In this document: piece after piece, positions 11,053-22,222 of the stretch
Position numbering within the stretch: the first letter of the stretch is position 1
Layout of the letters: each line of letters begins with the position of its first letter
Program-made: the position numbers and the translations under genes
From: Turbatrix aceti
Lineage: Eukaryota; Nematoda; Chromadorea; Rhabditida; Panagrolaimidae
NCBI GenBank assembly: GCA_963969345.1
Contig: OZ017768.1
Coordinates: 558,001 to 622,000, forward strand
Length of the DNA: 64,000 bases
Reading direction: 5' to 3'
The notes under the pieces: model-generated
What the model saw: the letters and a program-made list of their open reading frames with translations, nothing else
Told to the model about the DNA's origin: nothing
The model's database searches: none

Positions 11053-14000
11053 ATGTTTGGCGGATCAGAGGTAAGATCCTTTTTGAACTTGTCTGGTATT
11101 TTTTTTATTTATTTATTTTACCGTTATATATTTATTTTAATAGGGAACTACTCATCCGGCGTCAGTCAAGAAGGACTTGCTTTTTAAGATCCTGGTCATT
11201 GGTGATGTCAGCACGGGTAAATCATCGGTTATCCGTCGATTTGTCCATAACATTTTTAATAATTACTACAAGGCTACGGTGAGTGGGGCCCGATCAGGGA
11301 TGGGTGAACGTTCATGTTCGTTCGTGTTTGTTCATGAACAAATCCAAAATTTGCTGTTCATGTTCGTTCATGAACAAAAATTAAATGAACGGCTATGCAC
11401 AATGTGCTCCGCCAGCTAAATTCAGCGCCACGGAATGCCCGCAACATGCAAGCGCGCGCCAACGCGCTTGCCTCTCTGCCCTGCGGGTGCGTTGCATTTT
11501 TTTCTTGGGCATTTTTTTGATTTCTGTGCTTTACTTTACTTTACTTTACTTTATTACTCTTACTCGTGCATAATTTTTTCATTCTTTTTTCAATCATCAC
11601 CAAATGAAAAGAAATGGTGATGATTTCTGTGCTATTCCTGGTTATTCCCCGCATTTTTGCGAGCAGATTGATGCCATTGCCGAAAAAAAATATTCATTTT
11701 GGGCTGAGTTGCAAGCGTCCAAAAATCGCTACTTTTGCAGAAACGGTCATGGTTATAACATCTGAGATACTCATGAAGTTTACTTCAAATTTTTTATGTA
11801 GATGCAGCATGGTATCAAGAATGTATAGCAAAACAAAAATCAAAAGAAAAGTTCATATGTTGGATAAAAATCGAGGATAACTGATATCCCTTATAAAAAT
11901 GTGCGCGCGGATTCTCTTCAATCAGCAATATGAGTGCTCTCACAACGACAATTTCTAGCTTTCCGTGTCGGCGCAGGGTGCGTGCGCACATTTTTACAAG
12001 GGATATCAGTTATCCTCGATTTTTATCCAACATATGAACTTTTCTATTGATTTTTTTTTGCTATACATTCTTGATACCATGTTGCATCTACAAAAAAAAT
12101 TTGAAGTCAATTTCATGAGTATCTTAAATGTTATGACCATGACCGTGTTGCAAAAAAAGCGATTTTTGGACGCTTGCAACTCAGCCCAAAATGAATATTT
12201 TTTTCGGCAAAGACATCAGTCTGCTCGCAAAAATGCGGTGAATCACCAGGAATAACACAGAAACAATGAAAATGCCTAAGAAAAAAATGCGACGCACCCG
12301 CAGGGCAGAGAGGCAAGCACGTTGGCGCGCGCTCGCATGTTGCAGGCATTCCGTGGCGCTGATTGTGAACATTGTGGCTATGTTCATGTTTGTTCATGAA
12401 CACGACTAAATTTTTCGAACAGAAAAAAACGAACAAAATGATCCACTTTTTCTCGGTGGCTGCCAACATTACTGCTTTGCGCAACCGTCTCTGTTATGAG
12501 AAACTAAGCGGATTAATGTTTGTTTTTGCCAACAAGTTTAAGTTCTAAATAATAGTAATTTTTGATTTCATTTTTGATTGTACTGTCAAAAATAAAGGAT
12601 AAAAATGAAGTTTAGCCTTTATAATTTGTTCATTGTGTTTGTTCACGTTTGTTCGTGAACACGATTGAAAGTGTTCACGTTTGTTCATACTTGTGAACAA
12701 AATTGACAAAATGTTCATGTTTGTTCATGAACAAAAAAAACAAGTGTTCACCCATCCCTGGGCCCGATCCGCAGCTACAATGATATATACTTGTTTGAAA
12801 TTTGTTTTAGATCGGTGTTGATTTTGCCACTTCTGTCGTCAAATGGGATGATGATCGTCTAATTCGCCTTCAATTCTGGGATATCTCAGGTTCGTTTATT
12901 TAAAAACTCATTTTTGTAATTTGAACAAACGGGACAAAATTAATTTGTGTACAATGACAAGGTTTTCATATCAGGTGTGTGTGTGTAACCATCTTTAATA
13001 ATCGCTGCGTCTGAGGTAGGAAGTAGAAGGTCTGCGTTCGACTTCACTGGACGCTCCTTCGCTGTGGGGTATGTATCTTCGCATGCCGTAGTTACCGTAA
13101 TTACTGTAATCCACGCTATACGGCTGACCGTAGTATCTCTTGGACGACTGGAAGTAGAATGGATTGTCATCTGAAGACCAGCTCACGGTCTGCTCTTCCA
13201 TGGGTTGAAACTGGAAAGGTGAGGCTGCCGCGATGTTGAAGGAGTCTTCAAGGGGCGTTATAGTAGTTGAATCATTCGAACTGCCCACTGTGTTTGTGCT
13301 TTTGTGGTGAATTAGGTACGAAAACCGTAGAGCAGACATGACTCCAGAAATCATGGCTACAATGCACATTATGGTACAACAAACTGCCAGGATACATGCT
13401 ACTTCCAAGAATGTCTGTTGACTTGATTGGTTTTGCAGGATATCGTCTGATTTGAGGAGGATGTGAAGGTAGAAGACATTGGTCGACGTACTTGCCAGAA
13501 CGAAGAAGGCATTTGCCGCCGCGATGATCTGTATAATAATAGCCGGAGTTGCAAGGCGTGGAAAAATCGGAGTGATAAGTTGAACAACAAAAACCACAAA
13601 AAACAGGGGACCATTTGCAAGGCGGTAAAATGGAATTTCTAGAGGCACTTCGGTGAACTTCCATCTACCAATTTCAAAAATGATATACGTAGCGGAAAAC
13701 ACGATTCCGTAGGTCAGGAAGCCAAAGGCTAGGATAATCTGGAGATGGCTAGATCCCATGGGAGTTGGCAGATTGGATGTTCGAATCAGCGCCCGGCCAT
13801 TGATAATGACACCGGTCACAGAGGTCAGCGTCTCGAATACCAAAACAGTCAACTGGCAGACCTGAAGGATGAGCCTTCCGACAAAGACGTCACCGCCCTG
13901 TTGCTGGTAATCCGGGTTGCAAGCAGCCTGGTAGACGAGGTTACAAGATACGATTGCTTTTTCTATACACAAACCGAAGGTTACGGTATTTAGGACAAAA

Positions 14001-17000
14001 CGAGTGCTTAGCAGCGTGCTAAAAAAATTATAAAAGTTGAACCCTAAATTTCAAAGTCACTTACTGATAATTATTTGTACTAATGACTCCTGTAGCGAAG
14101 AACAGTGCTGCGAGCCACAACATGTCTCCTCCAATGTAGTCTCCATTCCACGGCGCATCAGCAAGACCAATGAAGACCAGGATCACGCAGCAGATGGCCC
14201 AGATAACGTGCAAAGCGCCTAGAAAACTGGACTGAAGCGCCAATGCCTTTGTCTGAGCTTGCTCGTAGCTGAGGGCGTCCTGCTTTACACAGCAACTTGC
14301 CAAGATGGCAGTGCAGATGTTCAGTAAGAAAAGTAGTGGAAAGAGCCCTAGTAAAACCCCGTGGATGATCACAACAATGTATTTCGGGCCTTCTGAGTTG
14401 CTCAAGTTTGGTTCTGAAATCAACAAATTAATTAATTAGTATTGATTATCCCGGGGCTACCATTGAGGTTGTTAACGGTCCTGTAATACCGTATGTCATT
14501 AGCATAATACGGTAGCATTCCGTTATCAATCGACTTCAGCGCCCAGACAGACGCCACCACGGATAACGCAATGCTGACTTTTAAATTCAGAATCCCTTGA
14601 GCTTTGCCAAAGACGGCATAAAAATCCTGAATCGCACTAGCTATCGTCAAGAAAGCAGCAATGTGATCTAGGGCAATTTTGATGTAGTTATCACGACCAC
14701 TAATTAGCTCATGCTCGTATTCAAGAAAAACTGCCAGAGCCAAAGTACCGAAGCCAAGTAGCAACTTGGCAGCCGCGACTGTGGTTAACTGATTGATGTT
14801 GTACTTGAGTTCTTGATCCTGCTCAATGGATAACCACGAAGGCTTATCGTCGACAATGACTAGCTTATCGAGAAGCAAGACTGCGATCATGGATACAAAA
14901 GCTGTCAAAACCGATATCACAACGATAACGCCGCTGACTGTGATTTTACCAATTTGATTTTCCAAATCTCGTCCATATTCCTGCTCAAAGCCTTGAACGT
15001 TTTTGAGGCTAATTAGTTGGTGATAAGCACCAACGATCTGAAAAATAATCATTAAGTGAGAAGGCACTGTGATAGGTAGGCCTTGTGATAAGATGTCGTT
15101 TGGTAATGCAAATGATTTTTTTGCGTGCACTTAATCGAAAGGGAATGCATAAATGGTCAAAAAACTCACTCGATAAGTAGTCAACCCGTAAAAGATAGCA
15201 CTAGAAATGGCAAAAATAATAGATAACGTATACATAGTCTTAGCAACAATACTGCCATGATTTTTGAAGATACAATATACACCCATTGAACCGGTAACAA
15301 TGTGTAATACAGAAAAAAGACGGATATCAATGTCACGATAGTTATCTAGGGCTATCCGTGAGAACTGTGTCAACGTCAACGCCAGGGTAGTTAACCCCAA
15401 CGTTATAAGTGCCAAATTGCATGTTTGCAACTGGCAGCTATAGAGTGACGGTGCAGCTGCAGACATAGGCTGGATTTCTGACGATCATAAGGCTAAAGGA
15501 TTTTAAAAATGCGTTAGTTCCTTGAAAGGAAGGATGGAAAATGTAGAGGGGTGCAAGTGTTTACTGTTGTTCTTCCGGAATGCGTTCCTGTATGGAGGTG
15601 TGGATAAGTGAATGGTTTACCTGTACAATAGCACGTTTATTAGTACAACTTGTTGACTTGTTGATTTGTTTATTTATCCGCAATTCAAACTCGCAAATAT
15701 GCACGCATGGTCAAGAAAAGAGTGGTGGTCGAGGTAAATGCAGGCAAATACTGAATTCCGGACATCCGGTGTGATCCACGGTAGACATTATTCAAAGGGT
15801 CTGAATCAAAAAATAAACCGTAGCTCAAAAATGGCAGCATAACGATATATGGTAAAATAACAAAAAAACGCTTTATATTTAAAAAAACAACGCGCTCAAA
15901 AAACAATAAAAAAACAACCTCAACCTATAGAGATTTTCAAATTTTGACAATTGATTCTCAAAAAAACAACAAATATTACCCTCAACAACCACCAATGTAT
16001 GTATACTGACACCGGTTAGTGTCAATTTATACACATAACGGTGCAAAAACTCCCCCACTGTTGATTGTTGCTCGTTGGGTGGTCATACTCGGCCGAGTTC
16101 AAGCCAATTGTCCTTTTCTTTGATCTCGTAGCATTGGCGCGTGTCTGCGCCTCCGCTTGAAAATTCAGCCAGCGAGCAAGCAAGCAGGTACCACCCCTGG
16201 GTCCTCATTCAGTGACTCCAGGTAAAGTCTCCTCCCTCGCGCGTCGCGAGTGCGAATTACGAATTACAAACACGTTTTCAAATTGTCCGTAGTCGTTCTT
16301 GCTCCGTACAAGGTCATAGACAGTGTGTCGCCATGTGTGATTCTGAAGCATCTCCAAACGCCCCATCAAACTAATTAACGAGCGTGGATGGAGGGATAAG
16401 TATCAAAACTTTGAGGACTTGAAATCTGGAGAGGGAATAAGAACGTGGAAGCATGGGAAAACTTTGTTTTCTCCTGAGTTACACTCTGAGTGATCATCGG
16501 TCAGCAAGAAGACGTAAATTATAAACAAAAAATTATTGTATCAGCGGGGGTGGTCTACAAGTATCCACGGAGGTGACCAACACAAAGGAGCGCTGTAAAC
16601 ATTTTTGTCTCTCTGGTATCGCCAAATAAAATACAAAAACTAAGATTTCCTTCACGCAACAACCAAAGAACCGGAGATTATTACTTTTGCAAATTTGACG
16701 CGACAAAACGTGTCGCGAGGCGTTCAAAGGGTTCAAAAGCTTAGACAGAGGGAATTCCCTAAACCCTGTCAAAATGTTGTCGTCGGGAGAGAAAGCAAAA
16801 AGCGACCATCCGTATAGGACACAAGAAAGAGTTTGGTTTGACGGTTTGCGTCTCTAACTGCCCGCGCGCCTGTGGGGTTAAGAACACGCAAGATCTGACC
16901 AGTGGATATTTCACACCTTTTTGGGAAGGAAAAAGAACAAAATGTCAGAAACAATACAATACAGATTTTTGGCCTGGTTGTAAGCAAACTGTTGTTGTGA

Positions 17001-20000
17001 TTCTATGTTAATCCACTTTTTTGTCGTCCTCTCACATCCTATCTGTCTTTTTTTATTCAGCTAGGACTTGATAGAAAACAGCCCCCCCTGCCCCAGGTGA
17101 ATGCATGTATGAATACTAACAGAATGAGATAATCCACCTCCCCCACCATCTGAAACGAGGAGGTAGACGGAATGAGATGGCCATGGGAGGTGAAAAATCC
17201 CGGGGACAAAAATGAAAAAAAGTTCGTTCGACTTGAATCAAATCATCAAATCACACAACGCTCATCGTCATTCGTAATTTAGCAAGCTCTACATAAATGA
17301 CGATGCATTGTGAAGCGTATTTGGAGGGAGTTAGCGCAAGTCTATGGTGCTATGAATGCTACAAGTGGGAATTAAACTTTTTGTAACGGATTTGGTGGTT
17401 AAGGAAGGTTGACGGATTTATATAACTTTGATTTCAGTACATTGGGTTGGAGTTAATAAACAGTTTTTCAGTTAATTCAGAAAAAAATAAACTGAAAAAA
17501 ATATGTAAGTGAAAAGTATAAAAAACAAAATATGGGAGTTACGATGAAATTATACGCGAACTTTAAAAAGGAAGCTTCTGTCGAGATAGTATTTATACAA
17601 TTTGTTGTGTCTTTAAAAAATGCAGACAGGATTTTTAACAAAAAATCATTTTTCTGCACCAAAAATCGTGCAAAACAAGCCTAAGAACAATCGAAAAAGT
17701 TCAAATTGAACAAAATAGTTTGAAGAAGATTAATCCAGAAAAGCAAAGTCTGCAAATAAACTGCAAACAAAATTATATCTGGCATAGTATGTAGTATGCA
17801 ATAAAGCAGATCAACAATCTGCTCGTTTGCTTTTTATTTGACGATTGCGATCATCAACGTCAACAATTCATGTCATCAAACCAAATATACAAACCAAACA
17901 AATTCAAAAATTGCATCCAAATGAAAAGCCACTTTTGACCATCTCACACCTTTTTTTGCACCTCAACGGGCACGGTGTCTGGAAAAAAACTGTAGGACAA
18001 AAAGAGAGAGAAATTCAAATACGAAGACAACAATGACAAAAGTGAGCAGCAAGCTACGACCGATCAAGTAGGAGACGCAGATCATCATTCATCCATGAGC
18101 ACAACAATACGAGCCTGCGAGAATGAGGACTTGGGATCAAAACTGCGTGTCAAATTATGTACATATTATTGTTACTTCGTTGAGGACAAAAAAGAGTCAA
18201 TGGGCAAGTCATCTCGGTTCAAGGTCATTCACTCGTTCACATGCTTGCGCGATGGGATGGGATAATTGAGTGTCATGCTTTTTTTGAATAAACGAAAAAA
18301 AAACTTTGTTTATTCCAAACTGTTTTTTAACCATGTCAAGGTGCCTCCTAATTTTAGCTGTTTTGAGAGCCTATGTTGCACGGGTGTTTTTTGGAAACAT
18401 GGTATTAAGAACGTAGGAAATCAAAGATGCCGTTAATAAATTGATATAAATTTTTTGCCCGCCGACAGTCGATCTCGACTAGATAAACTGAAATCCGAAT
18501 TCCACAAATCAATAAATTTTTCCTTTTCTCCAATCCTCCGTTTGCAAAAAGTTTAATTCTCCCTTGTAGCGTTCATAACACCCTTCAATAACTTAAGCTA
18601 ACTCCCGCCAAAAACATCATTAATGTAGAGATACATATTTAGTACGCACGATGAACATTTGATGACTTGATTTAATTGACCATCAAACTTACGAACATTT
18701 ATTCGTTATTTGTCCCTAGGCTTTCACTTTCTTTCTTTCCCCCCCGCTTTTTATGGAAACTGAAGCAATGCTTGAAAACTTAAAAAAATTTTTCAAAATC
18801 AGATTTGTTGATCCAAAAAAACGATCCAAAAAAGTGAATTTTTGAAAACTTAGAAATAGAAAGTTGACGTCCTTTATTGCAACAAGATAAAAAAATACTG
18901 TTACATAAGTCTCACATTGAATATGTATGTATTTATTTGCGCGAAAACAAAACGCAAAAAAATTACAACCAATTATTAGTATGGGAAAAGGGATAAAATT
19001 ATGGGGATGGGATAAAAACATGTCATTCAACCACTTTTTTCCCTTCTTATTTCTGGGTGTTTTGTGTCCACGTCAAAGGACAAGACAGAAAGAGGGAGAC
19101 ATAGGAGGTCTAGATCAAACCCTCGTTAAAATGAAGTGTCAAATCAAATGCGACTTTTTCTAATCGTGGGGTTTGCTCTTCGATCATTTTGAGGTTGGGT
19201 GACTTGAAATAGTACGCAAATGCGTTTTATTACCATAAATTTTTTTGCCTGCAAATGTTTTTCTTTGACAAAAAAAACTGATGTCGCCCCCATGTAGTAG
19301 TAGCCAGTACATGCAGATTATCCAAACAGTTATTTTTTTACGTTCAACGACGGAAAAAAAGGTAGATGCAGTCTTTTGTTACAACCAAAGAAAAGTTTGT
19401 TGGTGCAAGTGAAGTGCAATGGGCCGAGCGCCTTTCCCAATGCAATTCGATCAAACATAGTTGTCCAATGATTTTTTTCTTACACTGTCAAAAACGACAA
19501 TAAAAAATTTATATCGTCAGACGTATACAGAGATGTCCCCTCCCAACAACTACCACTTGGATGATACTTGATGTTGTCCCGCGACAGGAGCACACATCTA
19601 TCAAGTACAGTTGATAGATAAGTTGTACTATACTAAGTTGTACTATAACTGCAGTTATAGTACAACTTAGTACGTTAGTTGAGGTAGTAGTTACTAATAA
19701 ACACTATTTCTGAACAGCACAAGATAAAAATGAATGTAATTAGTTATCAGGTGAAAAAAGGGTCACATCTGACATAAAAAAGTGCGTTAAAATAAAAAAT
19801 CTCGGAATATGTATAATACTGNNNNNNNNNNNNNNNNNNNNNNNNNNNNNNNNNNNNNNNNNNNNNNNNNNNNNNNNNNNNNNNNNNNNNNNNNNNNNNN
19901 NNNNNNNNNNNNNNNNNNNNNNNNNNNNNNNNNNNNNNNNNNNNNNNNNNNNNNNNNNNNNNNNNNNNNNNNNNNNNNNNNNNNNNNNNNNNNNNNNNNN

Positions 20001-22168
20001 NNNNNNNNNNNNNNNNNNNNNTCAGTTTGTCATAAAAATTATTCCAAAGTTCAGAAAAATATGTATTCGCTCAACCGAATAAAAAAAACAAAAAAAAAAC
20101 ACAATTACAAAAAATATAACTATAATTCTTTTCAAGTAACCATTGGCCAAATTTTCGATCGTCCCCAATTCAATCTCGGTCAGATGGATAGTAAATAAAT
20201 ACAAGCTAGCAAAACTTGTTTGTCCACTTACCAGCCGTTCGGTAGGTATCGGACTACGACTTGACGTGTGACAAATAAACAAATGCGTACGCCTTGTGTG
20301 TTTTTTTGACGTGATGTGGATACTTGCGTGTTTTGAGTGCGTGTGTGTGTGAAAAAAAAAGATTCGGCCACAAGAGCCCTCAGCCTGACCGGAGCCCAAG
20401 TGACACAACTCTCGTCAAAGCCGCCAGGATAAAGATATTGTAGATAGGTGTTATTTGTCCGACAAGAGTCAAGAAAGTCACAATCTGACAAAACAATAGC
20501 GCAACAAGACACTCACTAAAACTAGAGCGCGTTGAATTGCATAAATCTTGACAGTAAGATTTTTTATTTTCAGATTCATTGTATTTCACGGATGTTAGGG
20601 TTGTAACATAACATTTTATTGTGAAGACGATTTTTGCAGCCAATTTGATCTGCGCGCGTTAGATCGTTGGATCACAGGGAGGATTGGTCAATTGAGGATT
20701 TTACACATCCATCGAGATTTGCACAGCTATCGGCTTTGGTATGCACCAGAGGGGAACGGTCAAACAATAGACAAGAACTACCTTCGTATTTCCTTATCTC
20801 GTAAGTTTAGGCACCAAAGTACAAAACAAAAGGAGGATAAGAGCAGCAATTTTGACAAAAACGAATGTAGCAGCCCAAGTTACGACACAACAATTTTTTT
20901 GGCCAAAAAAATTGTTTTTTGATAACTCTCAATTTTTTTCGATCGCAAATCCAAATACAACCCGGTCCCCATTCATTTATTTATAATAAAAAAAACTTGT
21001 AGTTGAATTCCTAGGTATCAAAAATTGGTCTCACCATTTTTTTTCCCACCTGAAACTGGTTTTTGAGTATAAAACCATCTTACCAAGAGTTAAAAAAGGT
21101 ATTTGAGGTTTGTTATGGGTGGACAACTGACGAACCAAAAAAAGACATTTGTACAAAAAAAAGATCGTAACTTTTTTTTATACAAAAAAATTCAGTGTCT
21201 TGCACCAATTAAACATAAATTGAAACAATAATCATACAACCGTCCGTTATGTAGGCGCGTCTTCATCAGGTTTACGATTGGATAAAAGAACAAAGACTGT
21301 GAAAAAGAAACTGTGAAATAGGAAGACAGATGTCATATCCAGCCAACCAACGAACTAGTCATTCTATAATATTGTTACTTATCCGAAATCATCTTTCACA
21401 GTCAATGTATCCAAAAATTGTCAGGAACAAAGACCATGAAGAGGAGGAACAAAGATGAGGAGAATCCGGTAATCAATCTGGATTTATAACAAAACGATCA
21501 AAAAAAGAGAAAAATGTTATTGATGCAATTTTTGTTCAGGACAAGATCGGTTTGGAAACATGACACGAGTGTACTACAAAGACGCCCACGGGGCCCTCAT
21601 CCTGGTGGACAGTACACGCAAAGCCACGCTCGAGGGGGCGCTTCGATGGAAGGCGGATTTGGACAACAAAGTTTGCCTAGCCAATGGGCGTCCGGTTCCC
21701 GCTGTGCTGCTTTCTAACAAGGTATGCTTAATTTCAAAAAAAATGCTTTTATTATTTTTACAGCACTGAAAGAAGAAACTTTCAAAATGTTTTTGTTTGC
21801 AAAAAATCACAATTTTTTGTAATCTTTGTAAAAAAATGTTTTTACGCATAAAAAATCCGTTGTTTAACAGTCATCAAAATTTCCAGTGCGATCTTGAATC
21901 CACCATCACAGACGATGAGCTGGCATCAACAGTCGACAAAAATGGCTTCAAAACATACTTCAAGGTATCCGCAAAATCAGACATTCAAATCAAGGAATCT
22001 GTTCACTACCTGACAGAACAAATAATTCGTTACGAAGACGACGGACAGTACGGGGTACCGATCTACCTGCGGGACACCGAAACTCGTCGCCTGAGCACCG
22101 CGGAGTACGTCGACAACAACGGCCGGCGACTCAAAAAGAACGGTCAGCCGTCATTTTTGTGTTGCTAA
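11053..22168 (+). CDS. RAB32: Rab32/38-family small GTPase (GLO-1-like)
   Basis: Five exons (11053-11070, 11144-11278, 12811-12889, 21540-21721, 21887-22168) splice in phase to 231 residues. GTP-binding motifs are all present: P-loop GDVSTGKSS (residues 26-34), switch I/IGVDFA (52-57), WDISGQDRF with the catalytic Gln79, NKCD (137-140) and SAK (166-168). The protein ends in CC, a prenylation site for Rab geranylgeranyl transferase. IGVDFA, the FGNMTRVYYK stretch and the WKxDLDxKV-LxNGxPxPAVLLxNK block are diagnostic of Rab32/38, whose nematode member GLO-1 acts in lysosome-related gut granule biogenesis. Small oddities: STG instead of GVG in the P-loop and Ser77-Gly instead of Ala-Gly before the catalytic Gln. 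Intron 2 contains a foldback transposon. Intron 3 (8.65 kb) contains a whole minus-strand gene and an assembly gap. Confidence 0.93.
11287..12768. mobile_element. hAT-type foldback element (1,466 bp) in intron 2 of the Rab32-like gene
   Basis: The element spans 11295-12760. Its ends are CAGGGATGGGTGAAC and GTTCACCCATCCCTG, a perfect 15-bp terminal inverted repeat. It is flanked by the exact 8-bp direct repeat GGCCCGAT (11287-11294, 12761-12768). Most of the element is a long imperfect inverted repeat: matching blocks include the GTTCATGAAC clusters near both ends, a GC-rich block at about 11417-11500 against 12280-12365, and a block at about 11875-11915 against 11985-12030. The centre lies near 11920-11980. 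A (TTTAC)n run lies at about 11530-11553 in the left arm. No transposase coding is visible. Confidence 0.85.
12995..15466 (-). CDS. About 16-TM protein made of repeated four-helix (tetraspan) modules, nested in Rab32 intron 3
   Basis: Four exons (15466-15170, 15037-14461, 14413-14065, 14018-12995) join in phase to 748 residues. Hydrophobic segments fall into about four consecutive sets of four, separated by short polar loops, each set roughly 150-170 residues long. The spacing of small residues within helices recalls MS4A/MARVEL-type tetraspans (for example the LGALHVIWAICCVILVFIG and HLQIILAFGFLTYGIVFSAT segments). After the last helix comes a cytosolic-looking tail of about 120 residues rich in Ser, Tyr, Arg and Asn (PYSVDYSNYGNYGMRRY). 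I recognise no named family; the modular reading is an inference from the hydropathy pattern. The gene lies antisense inside the long third intron of the Rab32-like gene, about 105 bp from exon 3. The start ATG 15466 begins a clean phase-0 first exon. Confidence 0.75.
15467..19821. other. Intronic sequence (Rab32 intron 3), no supported coding gene
   Basis: Non-coding as far as I can see. Homopolymer runs are mainly A on the plus strand (for example about 15800-16000, 17480-17760 and 18960-19020), unlike the T-rich plus strand of the 43-63 kb region. It could contain the 5' UTR introns and promoter of the nested minus-strand gene. Confidence 0.4.
19631..19672. repeat. Perfect 42-bp palindrome
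   Basis: Two 21-bp halves centred on CTGCAG, each containing AAGTTGTACTATAACTG or its complement, with no spacer. A second partial copy of GTTGTACTATA lies just upstream at about 19622. The function is unknown. Confidence 0.9.
19822..20021. other. Assembly gap, 200 N
   Basis: Exactly 200 N, so the true size is unknown. It lies inside Rab32 intron 3, so the intron length is approximate. Confidence 0.99.
20022..21539. other. Rest of Rab32 intron 3; possible minus-strand 5' exon
   Basis: No protein gene is supported. On the minus strand a GTAAGT donor at about 20229-20224, preceded by a GC-richer stretch (20230-20420), could end a 5' untranslated exon of the nested tetraspan gene. That is speculative. 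The remainder is AT-rich intron. Confidence 0.3.
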
Positions 22169-22222
22169 ACTTTGTTAAAATTATACGAAACAAAATTTTC
22201 ATGAAAAAATTTATTGTCCAGC

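Noticed and set aside
12131..12484. Open frame of 117 codons on the minus strand
   Set aside because: Lies wholly inside the right arm of the foldback transposon; a related frame occurs in the left arm, and the peptide has no domain.
15685..15906. Short hydrophobic open frame upstream of the nested tetraspan gene
   Set aside because: Could be read as an extra TM exon, but no in-phase donor/acceptor links it to the first exon, which has its own good start.
20228..20643. Overlapping minus-strand frames near the second gap
   Set aside because: No domain and no consistent splicing into a protein. At most an untranslated exon, mentioned only as a possibility.
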